A stretch of 64,000 nt of DNA, taken from Lobosporangium transversale (lineage: Eukaryota; Mortierellomycota; Mortierellomycetes; Mortierellales; Mortierellaceae). Positions 1 to 10,581 of the stretch are shown piece after piece; positions within the stretch are counted from its first letter, which is position 1, and every line of letters starts with the position of its first letter. The translations under genes and the position numbers were made by a program. A model generated the notes under the pieces. The model was not told where the DNA came from. It did no database searches and saw nothing but the letters and a program-made list of their open reading frames with translations. The stretch is from assembly GCF_002105155.1 (NCBI RefSeq), contig NW_019028986.1:62001-126000 (forward strand), given 5' to 3'.

Positions 1-612
1 AGAATGCACCTTTAGTTCCCCTCAACTCAGAAGTGCCTGTTGTCACAGGTAAGATAAAAAAAACAACATAAAATAAAATAAAATTAATAAAAAGTTATTT
101 CTTTCACATATCCTAGGACTCTTTATGTTTATCTATTGCTTGCTTATTTTATTTTACTCTTCTATTAGTACATGGCATGCCACATGAACAACTTCAAAGT
201 ACGTATGGCTTTCCTCCGTTTCCTCAATACCCATACCATACCATACCATAATATCATTCCATACCAATGTCATATCATGTCATAACATGTCGATACAACA
301 TTGCCATAAATTGACATATTCACACCACACACATACACATAACATATACACATACACGTATATATAAAAGGCTCCGCACAAGAACTCGCTCTCGATATCA
401 GTCGTCAAGCAAAAGAACTCGAAACATTGATCGAAAACCTACCGGGGATCTCCCAAACGCCTGAAGATCAGACCCAAGATCTCGAATCTTTAGCTCAACA
501 GAACGCTCAAGCCACTGAGGATTATGAAGCCGCAGTCTCGGAGGCCAAGGCCCTCTTGCATGAAATCACCCTCGCCTTACGAGATATTGCAGAGGACCAG
601 AGTCGGTCGTAG
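1..612 (+). CDS. MED21: Mediator complex subunit 21 (3' part, 5' end outside window)
   Basis: This is the C-terminal part of Med21/Srb7, a small coiled-coil subunit of the Mediator middle module that joins RNA polymerase II to activators. Visible exons are 1..48, 169..198 and 371..612 (stop TAG). The GT-AG introns 49..168 and 199..370 keep the reading frame through a phase-1 join at both introns. The first exon reads NAPLVPLNSEVPVVT, the last begins SAQELALDISRQAKELETLI and then ENLPGI. The order 'APLVPL', 'KELETLIENLPGI', then a glutamate- and alanine-rich helix ending in IAEDQSRS, is the Med21 pattern. Earlier exons lie outside the window, so the start codon is not seen. It converges on the PEX11-like gene. 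Confidence 0.9.
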
Positions 613-716
613 AACAAAGAAAAAACAAAACAAAAAAACAAAAAAACAAAAAACAAAACAAAAAAGCAAACGAAGGGTGAGGGGAGATATAAAGGCAGAA
701 AGAGAAGAGGGGAAAG

Positions 717-747
<31 letters not shown>

Positions 748-1055
748 TAATTTTGTATTTTAAGAATAAGAATAGAAGAAACACACACGCGTCTTTATAT
801 TTTTTATTATTTTTGCAGTTGGGGGAGAGAGGAAACAATCATAGTCGCGTCTCTCGCAACGTGTATCATAACCATTACGTTTATCAGTAAAGAGAAAAGA
901 AAAAAAAAATAATCAGAATAATGTTATAAATGTATATGAATATAAGACTTTTAATTGCATTTTATTTTTTTTAATTAATGGAACATTAATAGTTCATGGG
1001 TATTTGAATATATAAATATCTATATATATATATCTCTCTGCAAAATATGAGCATA

Positions 1056-1122
<67 letters not shown>

Positions 1123-1383
1123 AAGAGGAAATGAGAGGAAATATGACATGTTTTGTATTTGTGAAAAAAAGAGATAAGCAAAACCTGCTTCGAAAAAAAA
1201 GTATAACGACGATACCTTTTTTTTTTTTTGAACAATGAATGGGTGTGTGGATAAAAGGAAAGATGTGATAGGAGTAAGTTATACCGATCTATCTATCATC
1301 TTTTGGTCGGAGAAAGAGGTTGAGGAGAATCAAAAAGGGAAAGGAGATAAAGAGAAACAGAACTAGAGATAACTTTTTTTTTT
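613..1383. other. Convergent intergenic region with A-tract and GA microsatellite
   Basis: This spacer lies between the stop codons of MED21 and the PEX11-like gene. It holds 3' untranslated sequence, an A-tract at about 718-746 and a pure (GA)n microsatellite at about 1061-1119. I see no gene. Open frames here are low-complexity only. Confidence 0.7.
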
Positions 1384-3347
1384 TTATGACTCCATGACCT
1401 TGCCTACAAATTTGTAAGCACCAGCAATGCCGGAGATAAGACCTGTCACTGCCTGGAATCCATCGGAGAAGGAGCAGTGAAGGTTATCATATGCTATTGA
1501 TCAAAACAGAGACCAAAATATAAACAAATTAGTTATTTCACTCATTAAAAAAAACTTTTGTTTTTTAAATGGACCTTGTATGTAGGATGGATTGACTTAC
1601 CACAGAACAAAAAGTCACCCCCAAGTTTGACAGTGGTAACCTGCAACCAGTGCAGTTTAGTCCTCAACTTCAAGTGCTGTGCTACAGCCTTTGCCCTCTC
1701 TTCCTCCTCCTCCTCCTTATCACTACTGTGGATCTTGCTCTCAAGAGCCTTGATCTGCTCCTTCACATCTCGGATACTCTGCAGATTCTCGTGCAAATCA
1801 ATCGATACTCCCATCATCCACAATCGATTCGACCATGGTTCTGCTTTGTCTGTAAAGTCCCTGTCAAGGACTCCGATGGCTCCTAAACAGTAAATGTCAT
1901 CCGAGATATCTTGAACGAACCCAAGCACAGTGTTCAGACTACCCAATCGATCCCGGACACTGTTTCTCCAGGTTTGGGTCGCGGGCTTGGTCATCACAGT
2001 CCGTCTCAGACCATGCTTCGACACATTGGTCTTCAATGTTACTGCCAACATCAACACCGACGCCAATGGGTCCACAAAGTGACCTAACCGAAATACTTTA
2101 CGCGTCGTTGAAAATTGTTTCGCAAGAGCCTTGATACGTGTGGCAAGGACCTTGTATTGAACTGGGTTCGACAAGAAGAGCCAGAGAAAGACCTTGGCAA
2201 AGTACTGAACTACCTTTATCATCTTGTCCCGTCCATCCAACGCCTCTGAAATCTCACGAATGATTTGTGGAATCGATTTCTTGGTACAATGCCAAGGAGC
2301 TCTCTTTGAAGTTGTTGTGGCTGTTTCTTTTGGATCCATAACATGTAATGAACTTGTCGTCGTCGTTGTTGTTGCTGTCGTTGTCGTTGTCATCTTCGTC
2401 GTTGTGGGATGAGAAGGGAATCCAAATCCTCCTTTTAAGGCTGGATAGGAAGGTGATGAAGGAGAGGACGCATGACTGCTGGGTGGGCTGTTAAAGAGAA
2501 GTAACTCCGAGGTCCTTTCAATCTCTAACCTTCCAAGCGATGATGATGATGATGATGATGATGATGAAGATGGTGCTGATGCTACTGTTGATGACGAGAG
2601 GACATTGCGGGCTGATTTGGATGATGATACGGAGGAGAGAGAGGTTGAGGAAGATGATGCAGAGGATGCGACTGAAACGGAGCTGGATGATGCTGTGGAA
2701 GAGGAATAGTCTAAACGGGAGAGTAGCAAGCCAGCCGATACGGGCTCAAGTCTCATAGAATGATTAGCACTTGTTGGTGAGCCTTGAAGTGAATGATGGT
2801 GGTGCCGCTGGTGGGTATAAGAAGAGTATGGATAAAAGTGGCTATGTGCATAAGGGGGTGAAGAGAGAGTATCATCGCTATCGTGGTCATTGCTATTTTC
2901 ACTCAGAGTGTCATGATGGCTATCCTCATCATCACCGTCATCGCCATCGCCAGCATCACTGTTGCTTTGCTCGTGCTCATATCTATGACTGATGGTGGTG
3001 TTCCATCCAACTGGAGGTAGAGTTGATTTGCTTGTATCGTTTTCGATCGCACCTGTACCCATGTCTGAACCGACGAGAACAGCCTGCTGTTTGGGTGAGA
3101 CAGGTGGAGAGATTTCGGATTCAGCAGCAATCATGGCACGTTTTGTGGACCAAGGGTGCATTTGATGAAATGGAAAAGTGACATTGCTCTCTTGCGCCGG
3201 CTCTTGTTGTTGATGTTGATATTGATTTAATTGAAACTGTGCATGGGCGTGCGTATGGGGGTGGGGGTGAGCGTCTGCATGAAGGATAACAGTGGTGGCA
3301 GAGATGGATGGCGTCCTTGTCCGCGTAGGGGCTGTTGGGGCAGACAT
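1384..3347 (-). CDS. PEX11-like peroxisomal membrane proliferation protein
   Basis: Two exons, complement(join(1384..1493,1601..3347)), encode 618 residues. The donor is GTAAG at 1600-1596 and the acceptor TAG ends at 1494; phases agree. The start chosen is the ATG at 3347 (MSAPTAPTRTRTPS), since the longer open frame upstream has only a TTG. Residues 1 to about 370 are low complexity (His, Ser, Thr and Asp runs). The rest has the Pex11 pattern: DGRDKMIKVVQYFAKVF, a run ending STTRKVFRLGHFVDPL, a charged coiled segment, then FLFCG and a short C-terminal hydrophobic helix (AVTGLISGIAGAYKFVGKV). Pex11 proteins elongate and divide peroxisomes. The long disordered N-terminus is unusual, since family members are usually about 230-300 residues. 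It could belong to the PEX11C/Gim5 branch. Confidence 0.8.
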
Positions 3348-3468
3348 GGGATGAAAAGAGAAGTAAAAGATAAAGTGAAGAGACGGAAGGGGAGATGTAC
3401 TAATGATATTTGTGTACAAGTAACGTTTGATGGGAAAAAGGAATAAAAAGCTAATAAGAAAGAGATTG

Positions 3469-3514
3469 GGATATGGATATGGATATGGATATGAATATGG
3501 ATATGGATATGGAT
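3469..3514. repeat. GGATAT hexamer microsatellite
   Basis: About seven near-perfect copies of the hexamer GGATAT, with one GAATAT variant, lie about 120 bp upstream of the PEX11-like start. A second purine-rich GAGATGAGGATG-type repeat follows at about 3555-3600. Both are ordinary simple repeats in the probable promoter. Confidence 0.85.
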
Positions 3515-3747
3515 AACAATTGCTTATATGCTGAGCTTAGAAGAGATGTAGGGATGAGAATGAAGATGGAGATGAGGATGGAGATGAGGATGGATTGAGA
3601 TGAAGTATTGGGTTGTCAATCAGATTTGAACTGGAATGAATTGAATTGAATTGAGTACAGGAAAGGAAAGGGAAGAGAGAAAGAAGAAAAAGAATGAAAG
3701 AGAGAAAGAGAGAGAAAGAGAGAATAGGGTGTAAACAGATGGGGAAG

Positions 3748-3878
3748 AGTGTATCCGTGGCAATGACCGAAAAGCAAACCCATACATCACATCCAATGTC
3801 CCATTACACAAATAAATACAACACCTTGTTTAGTCCCAATTAAGGTTTGGTTTATTTTTGGCAGCCCACGGATACACT
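3748..3878. mobile_element. Possible small terminal-inverted-repeat element (MITE-like)
   Basis: AGTGTATCCGTGG at 3748-3760 is matched perfectly and inverted by CCACGGATACACT at 3866-3878. Imperfect pairing continues inward (GCAAACC at about 3774-3780 against GGTTTGG at 3844-3850). The unit is about 131 bp with no coding potential. No clear target-site duplication is visible, so a plain foldback sequence cannot be excluded. Confidence 0.5.
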
Positions 3879-4373
3879 TTCACAGAAAAAAAAATTTAAT
3901 CATTTCCCATTCCATGGACTGAGTGTGACTGAGGCTGGAAAAATGAACAGTGCCTAAAGTCATGTGTACACGTGTGTACTGTACATGTATGTTTGCAATT
4001 ATAAAAATAATTCAAGCTTCTTTTTCTTTTTGTCAATTACATATTTTTATATCACAGCTCAAACAGGTTTCCCAAAGACATGGAGACATGAATGATAATC
4101 TATTGATCCGTTGTCCAATCCCTTCACAACTAAGGGCCCCGCAATGACCGTTGTCATTGTCATTGTCGCTGTCGTTGTCGACATACACATGCACCATTTC
4201 ATATGCCAGTGAACCAACTGATACATATTCACAAATAAACAAATCTAAAGCGAAGCTATAATAATGGGTATGTATTAAAGTCGAGTTGTGATTCCAAGCT
4301 GGATATGTACACATGAATATAAAGAGTGAAAAGGTGCTTAATTTAGAGTCCCTTCATTTTTTATTTTCACCGC
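3879..4373. other. Intergenic, nothing recognised
   Basis: AT-rich spacer between the possible MITE and the first R repeat. A short alternating CATTGTCATTGTCG run occurs at about 4150-4180. I see no supported gene. Confidence 0.6.
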
Positions 4374-5095
4374 AGCACCTATGCATTACGTGCTTCAAAT
4401 ACCTGTTTGAAGATCTTGTCAAGCATTTGCTTGGCACCTGAGGGCCTCATGTTCACCATTCTCAAACGCACAGCCTCATGGCCTTCTCTATCAATATGTC
4501 ACAGTCTCTTATAACTATGCAAAATATCAGAGTACAGGATCTACTTCTTAAATAGATTTGCCATCGTCTCTGAATAAATGCTTAATTCAATTTTATCTTC
4601 GAGTTATCTCGCTTGACCCGATCTTCATAGGCTGCCCTTACCCTTCATTGGTAATCTTCTACGAAACGTTGGTCAATATCTACATTTTCCACATTATATA
4701 CCAACTTGACCAATTGTCACCAATTTTTTGCAAACATCGCTTGCAAATGTTCGATTTCTTCCATACCAATATCAGATCTGACCACATTATGTCTCCTACT
4801 TTACAACCTTTGGGAACTCTCATAGTCCTCGAAAGGAGGCATAGAAATAGAAATGCCTTACTTATTCAAAGCACTATATATCAACGCTAACAGCGTCAGT
4901 TCCAAATAACCAAAAGAACTACCTCTATCAAACATCATCTAACAATAAAATATAAAAAGTATTTTAATATCTAAACCATCCACTACACCTATCAAAAGGG
5001 CCTTAATTTGTAATCTGTAGGCTAGCATCAGCTCATTAATCTACGATCGACAATCCAAACTTCTTTTCCATGGTTATTACTTTGATTTCTAAAAA
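4374..5095. repeat. Diverged dispersed repeat 'R', copy 1
   Basis: This block aligns in order with 7430-8225. Shared landmarks are TTGCTTGGCACCT (4430s and 7470s), a TTCTACG(A/G)AA(C/T)GTT region (4660s and 7760s), CTC(A/G)GAAAG-like and GGCATAG-like stretches (4830s and 7920s), AACAGCGTCAG (4888 and 7989) and GTAGGCTAGCATCAG (5017 and 8131). The minus strand near 4385-4460 still reads as a short coding-looking segment (MRPSGAKQMLDKIFKQVF), matched in copy 2 by GSTGAKQLSDNVFERIFEQ. It is probably a decayed gene or transposon fragment, copied with the neighbouring Sel1 gene. I do not recognise the product. Confidence 0.6.
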
Positions 5096-5138
5096 TGATC
5101 ATCTCATTTTCCGAAATTAAAAAAGAACATAAGAGTAT

Positions 5139-6763
5139 TCAGAGAAAGATGCACTGTCTCGCTTCAACATGATCCCTAGGGACTCCTTTTCCATATTGAT
5201 ACATTGAGGCAACGGCGTACTGAGCAGAGGTAACGGCGTACTGAGCAGTGGCATTTCCCTGATTGGCAGCCTTGAGATAGCAGTCCATGGCTTTTGAGTG
5301 GTCTTGTGGGACGCCTTCGCCACGATGGTACATGCGGCCTAGAAGGAGCTGAGCATCACCTTCTCCCTGGTTGGCAGCCTTGAGAAACCAGTCAAAGGCT
5401 TTTGAGTAGTCTTGTGGGACGCCTTCGCCATATTGATATATGTGGCCTAGACTGTTCTGAGCAGCAGCACTTCCTTGGTTGGCAGCCTTAAGATACCATT
5501 CAAGTGCTTCCGTATAGTCTTGTGGAACATCTCTCCCATAATAGTACATGTCACCTAGTTTGTACTGAGCATCAGCTTCTCCTTGGTTGGCAGCCTTGAG
5601 AACCCAGTCCATGGCTATTGAGTAGTCTTGTGGGACGTTTTTGCCAAGTTGGCGAATATGATTTAGATTACTCTGAGCAACATTTCCCTGGTTGGCAGAC
5701 TTGAGATACCAGTCAAGAGCTTTTGAGTAGTCTTGTGGGACCCCATTGCCATATTGATACATGTGGCCTAGACTGTTCTGAGCAGCAGCACTTCCTTGGT
5801 TGGCTGCCTTAAGATACCAGTCAAAGGCTTTCGTATAGTCTTGTGGAACACCCCTCCCATAATAGTACATGTCACCTAGGTTGTACTGAGCATCAGCTTC
5901 TCCTTGGTTGGCTGCCTCGAGATTCCGCTTGAAACCTTCCAAGTAGTCTTGTGGGGCCCCATTTCCACCAACGTACGCCTTACCTAATGTGTTTTGAGTT
6001 GCGACATCTTCTTTATCTGCATCTCCTTTTTCTTCATCAAGCAGAGCTGCTGCCATTTCAACATTCTCCTGGACAGTTAGCTTCACTAAGACCTTTGATT
6101 CATTCATTGGGATATTTTTTGGTTGAGATATGGTTATAGTCGGACATCTTGTATCATTTTCTCTTATGGAAAGACTGCTTGCTTGTGTCTCGAGGCTTTG
6201 CGGACCATTGTGGTCGGATTTTTTGACATAACCAGGGGACATGACTTCATTCAACTCTGATGCAGCCAACCCCTCCATTCTCCTTTGCGTAACTTCATTC
6301 AGCTCCGATATATCCGATTCTTCCTTACTTCCTTGCATTACTGTAGTATCTGGTTCATTTGAAGTGTCTACTTGAGAAGAAATGACTACATCCAGTACGA
6401 TATCTAGCTCCGCATGGATCCGATATGGCTTGATACTATTATACAAGTTGCACTATGGTCAAGTTAACCCCAAATACCAAGCTGTACCAAAATAGATATT
6501 ATCCATGTTAAGAGCAATAACTAATGGTCTATTTACTATTCAAAATCCTCGTCTGCGAGAAAGGAAATAACCTTCCCACCAACTTCTAGATGGCATGCAT
6601 TCTTGTAGACAGATGTAATGTCACTCCAGAGGATGATGTACTCTTGTGTTTTTTGGTCGAAACGAGCTTCTATATATTTGTTCTCTGATAATGGGAGTGA
6701 TGATCCATCCGAGCTGATGGGATGAAATTCTTGGAACTTCCCCTCAATAACTGTTTTCGTCAT
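5139..6763 (-). CDS. Sel1-repeat protein A (N-terminal family domain plus 8 Sel1 repeats)
   Basis: Two exons, complement(join(5139..6435,6537..6763)), give 507 residues. The donor follows TTTGAATA (GTAAAT) and the acceptor is AATAG before TATCAAGCC, a phase-2 join that yields FEYIKPYRIHAELD. The start at 6763 (MTKTVIEG) is chosen by alignment with genes B and D. Residues 1-105 are the shared domain (ARFDQKTQEYIILWSDI, then FLADEDFE). An acidic linker with LNEV motifs follows, then eight 36-residue Sel1 repeats of the form LGxMYxxGxGVPQDYxKAxxW. Sel1 repeats form helical scaffolds for protein binding. The last repeat stops early at ARQCIFL, unlike the C-termini of B and D, so the gene looks 3' truncated. 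The biological role is unknown. Confidence 0.85.
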
Positions 6764-7309
6764 TACTTGTGAGCTGTTGGAATCGAGAGTAAAGATGGCA
6801 GGGGTAAAAGAGAGGCATGAAAAGAGATAAAGAGAAAAAAGAGGAGAGATGAGGGAAATGTTTGGTGAAAACCATACTCTAACAAACTTCTGGGTCATTC
6901 AAGGAAGGCCACTACCCGCGAAAAAAGGCTGTGTTTGTTGAAGCTCGCCGTTGCACTTTGTTTTGCATATGTTCATTCATCATGCTTGTCTCATCATTTG
7001 TCTCATCGCTTGTCTTATCCTTTCCCAAGCCTACAGTCTCATGGAATCTATCCGTGACACTGTTGGTCGACACTTTGACTAAAGGTTAGGTCTTTCGACC
7101 TTGATTCGCGCGAACAACCATGTGACACTTGCATCAACAGCTAATAGACATGATATATATTGGTATGTGGTGTAAGATTTTTTATATTTTATTTTGTTAT
7201 TTTTTATTTTATTTCGGTGTGGGTGTGCCATGTATTTACAGTACGCCATCCCATTTTTGGTACAGTGGTAGTTTACTGGCGAAATATAAAAACCTTGTCT
7301 TAGGTGGGC

Positions 7310-7347
<38 letters not shown>

Positions 7348-7429
7348 CGCCGTTGGAAACTACTGAAACCAGGTAACCAGGTGGATGTATTGGGGGTTTT
7401 TTTTACTGTGCTTTACATCTACCCTACCA
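6764..7429. other. Upstream region of Sel1 gene A
   Basis: This stretch holds the 5' region of gene A (minus strand), a GTGTGGG/TGCC motif near 7216 and a T-tract at about 7319-7347. The open frames that cross the T-tract are not convincing. No gene is recognised. Confidence 0.6.
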
Positions 7430-8225
7430 TGCCTTATCTGTTCAAATATTCGTTCAAAGACATTATCAGATAGTTGCTTGGCACCTGTAGATCCCATGCC
7501 CGCCATCACCTCGTATCCACAGTGTCAAATCCTACAATTATGTACCGTTCGCTATAGAGGTTTCACAAGCTCTTTACATAATTGTATTTTCTTCTATACC
7601 TTTCTTGACAAGATGTCATCCCAGTAATCAGGAACTATACTAAGAACAGGAATAATATATATAGAAGAAGCCTATGATAGTGGATAAATATCAAGTATAT
7701 TTTGGTCTCGAATGAACTCGCTAACACCAGCCGGTCTTTTGGGCTGTTCTTATATTGGCAACCTTTCTACGGAATGTTAGCCAATACATACTATACCAAC
7801 CTAACCGATTGCCACTAATCTTTATCAACGTCAGCATTTGTTCACTTCCTTTCACATCAATGATAAATCTAACCAACATTTCCGTCCCCTATACTTCACA
7901 GCATTTGTGGGGACTCAACCTCGGAAAGAACGCATAGTGAGGGAAGTATTCCTCCTTTGTCCGCTCACAGCATTATGTGCTAGGATTAACAGCGTCAGGC
8001 TCAAATATACAACGAAGTTGCTTCTGTCAAATAGCATCTTGAAAAGAAAAAAGAAAAAAAAAAGTCCTTATTTCCAGAGTCATATCTTATCATCTACTGC
8101 GTTTATCAAAAGAGCTTTATTTGTGATATGTAGGCTAGCATCAGTTCATTAGCCTGCGATCTGTCGACAATTCAAACTTCTTTTTTTACAGTACGGTTAC
8201 TATTTTCATTTCTTAATGTTGCATA
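7430..8225. repeat. Diverged dispersed repeat 'R', copy 2
   Basis: Second copy of the block at 4374-5095, same orientation and landmark order (see copy 1). It is longer because of small insertions around 7640-7700 and an A-tract near 8041-8062. Both copies lie on the 3' side of a minus-strand Sel1 gene (A and B), so the repeat probably moved as part of a larger duplicated unit. Stops interrupt all frames. Confidence 0.6.
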
Positions 8226-8258
8226 TTTCACAGTATGCCATTAGGTGGTTACTTTATA

Positions 8259-8462
8259 GAGTCCTAGCCAGAAAGTCATGAACTGGATATGTTTTAAAAT
8301 ACTCAATTTGAATCAAAATATGAAAAACAAAAAGTTTAGATACAATAACAGAATTTCATAGAAATTTTGAGGTTTGTCCGTGTTTTTTGATGGCTAGAAA
8401 TGGAAGTAATTTGTATAGAATGTTGAAAAATGCACCCGTTCATGACTTCCTGGCATGGACTC
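8259..8462. mobile_element. Tc1/mariner-type MITE with TA target-site duplication
   Basis: The 204-bp unit begins GAGTCC and ends GGACTC and is flanked directly by TA on both sides (8257-8258 and 8463-8464). The termini are inverted repeats. The left arm GAGTCCTAGCCAGAAAGTCA can be compared with GAGTCCATGCCAGGAAGTCA, the reverse complement of the right end; TGAAC follows in both, and weaker similarity runs on to about 45 bp. It encodes nothing and would depend on a transposase elsewhere. TA duplication and short inverted termini are characteristic of the Tc1/mariner superfamily. It sits between repeat R and a gene relic inside the Sel1 block. Confidence 0.8.
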
Positions 8463-8478
8463 TAACATGTTGCCCATC

Positions 8479-8741
8479 TTTATAGAATCCACCTCTATTC
8501 TGCTGAGCCATCACCCTTTGGAAATAAGTGGATATCGGAACAATTTTGGTCACGTCGTCGGATCAAAGAGGCTAATTCAGATGACTTTGGGAATATTGCA
8601 CAATTTTCTCCATTTACTCTGGAGGCAAATTAATACATGCGCCGTTTCTTGGTATGTCATTGACTATAGATCGATTGTGTTTACATAATCTCATATTGAT
8701 GTTTGATTGAATAGGTCGTAGATTCAAGAATACGGAACTAA
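8479..8741 (+). pseudogene. Relic of the hypothetical gene family seen at 36293-38660
   Basis: This stretch matches the 3' part of the decayed gene at 36.3-38.7 kb in two pieces. TATAGAA..CTATTCTGCTGAGCCATCACC to about 8540 matches 38180-38245. From about 8555 the match continues at 38477 (AAAGAG(G/A)CTAATTCAGAT, then TACTCTGGAGGC and GATCGATTGTGTTTACAT). About 230 bp present in the other copy are therefore missing here. No intact reading frame remains. The relic lies next to Sel1 gene B exactly as the larger copy lies next to Sel1 gene D. Confidence 0.7.
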
Positions 8742-8903
8742 AATGAAAATAGGCCGGCATGAAATAATTCCTGATGGAGATAGGACTTGTAAATTTGTAA
8801 TCATCATGTCAAGTAAACAATCAGTTGTATTAAATTATCTGTGCTTTACTACAGCAGCGTGGCGCACCAACGGGCACTCCCTATTAAATATACGAAAGAG
8901 ACC

Positions 8904-10581
8904 TCAGCACTGGAGCTTGTCTAATATTCCCTGGGCATTAACATCGCCTTGGTCAGCAGCTTTTTGATACCACTTTACTGCTTCAATAAGATCCTTAGAG
9001 ACTCCTTTGCCGTCTCGATACATCGAGGCAACCTTGCGTTGAGCACTAGCACATCCTTTGTTGGCAGCCTTGAGATACCAATCAAAGGCCTTTGTGTAGT
9101 CCTGTGTGACTCCATTGCCATTATAGTACATGTCGCCTAGATTGCTCTGAGCAGTAGAATGTCCTTGATTGGCAGCCTTGAGATACCAGCCAAAGGCTTT
9201 TGAGTGGTCTTTTGAAGCCCCATTAGCATACTCGTACATCAGACCGAGATTGAATTGAGCGCTGGCATTTCCTTGGTTGGCAACCTTGAGATACCAGTAG
9301 AAGGCTATTGCGTAGTCTTGTGGGGTACCCTCGCCGTTAGAGTACATGTAACCTAGCCGGTACTGAGCATCAGCATGTCCTTGGTATGCTGCCTTGAGAT
9401 ACCACTCGATAGCTATTGAGTGATCTTGAGGAGCTCCATAGCCATGATAGTACATGTAGCCTAACTTGTACTGAGCACCAGCATCTTCTTGGATGGCAGC
9501 CTTGAAAAACCAGTCAAAGGCTTTTGAGTAATCTTGCGGAACTCCGTGGCCAGCACAATACATGTAACCAAGATTGAATTGAGCATCAGCATTGCCTTGG
9601 TTGGCTGCTTTAAGATACCAATCAATAGCCTTTGAATAGTCGAGTGTAACTCCATCACCATTATGGTGCATGTCACCTAGAGTGTACTGAGCATCAGCAT
9701 TTCCTTGGTTGGCTGCCTTGAGATACCAGTCAATGGCCTTTGAATAGTCTTGTGGGACGCCATTGGCATAGTAGTATATGTCGCCTAGAGCGTTCTGAGC
9801 ATCAGCGTCTCCTTGGTTGGCAGCCTTGAGATACCAGTTAAAGGCTGTTGAGTAGTCGCGTGGAACACCTTTGCCTTCAGAGTATATGTCGCCTAGAGCG
9901 TTCTGAGCATCAACGTCTCCTTGATTGGCAGCCTTGAGGAACCAGCTAAAGGCTGTTGAGTAGTCGTGTGGAACACCTTTGCCCTTAAGGTACATGTAGC
10001 CTAAATTGTACTGAGCGCTGGCATACCCTTGGTTGGCTGCCTTGAGATACCAGTCAAAGGCTTTTAAGTAATCTTGTGGGACGCCTTTGCCATAATAGTA
10101 CATCTCGCCTTGACTGTTCTGAATGATGGCATCATTTGCCTCTGATATAACTGGCTCGTCTGCCTTGACACCTGTTTGAGAGGAAATGACAATGTCAAGT
10201 ACGACATCAAGCGCTGCACGGATTCGAAGTGGTTTGACACTAATAGAGCAAGTTGTTTTTTTGACAACGCGTGAAAGTGTTTAGTATCAAATTCTTTCAC
10301 ATCACCAAAATAGATATTGTTCCATGCATTCAAAGGAGCAATCACATTGAGGTTATTTACTATTCAAAGCCATCATCGGTGAGAAATAGCAGAATTTCTC
10401 CTTTGTTTTCTACATGGACTGCATCCTTGTGAATGAATAGAATGTCATTCCAGAGGAGGATGTACTCTTGTCTTTTCTGATCAAAGCGAGCCTCAACGTG
10501 CTTGATGTCCGACGATGAGATTGGTGTTCCATCCAGGCTGATGAGACGAAATGCTTGAAGCTCTTTCTCCGCAACAGTCAT
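8904..10581 (-). CDS. Sel1-repeat protein B (N-terminal family domain plus 11 Sel1 repeats)
   Basis: Two exons, complement(join(8904..10239,10361..10581)), encode 518 residues. The phase-2 intron lies at the same place as in A and D (TTTGAATA before GTAAAT; CTATTAG before TGTCAAACC). Exon 1 starts MTVAEKELQAFRLISLDG and carries the shared domain (ARFDQKRQEYILLWNDILFI, then FLTDDGFE), followed by PLRIRAALDVVLDIVISSQ and a short linker. Eleven Sel1 repeats run from about residue 118 to the end (MYYYGKGVPQDYLKAFDWYL first, VASMYRDGKGVSKDLIEA last), closing with NAQGILDKLQC as in gene D. The repeats are close to each other in sequence, which favours unequal crossing-over and conversion. No signal peptide or membrane helix is visible. 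The product is probably a cytosolic scaffold; its partner is unknown. Confidence 0.88.

Noticed and set aside
1047..1238. Arg-Glu-rich open frame over the GA microsatellite
   Set aside because: It is a translation of the (GA)n repeat and has no gene context.
5951..6139. Plus-strand open frames across the Sel1 genes (for example 5951-6139, 40321-40521)
   Set aside because: They mirror the regular repeat DNA on the other strand; the minus-strand Sel1 frames have clear domain patterns.
7129..7473. 114-residue plus-strand open frame
   Set aside because: Runs through a T-tract giving poly-Phe; no family features.
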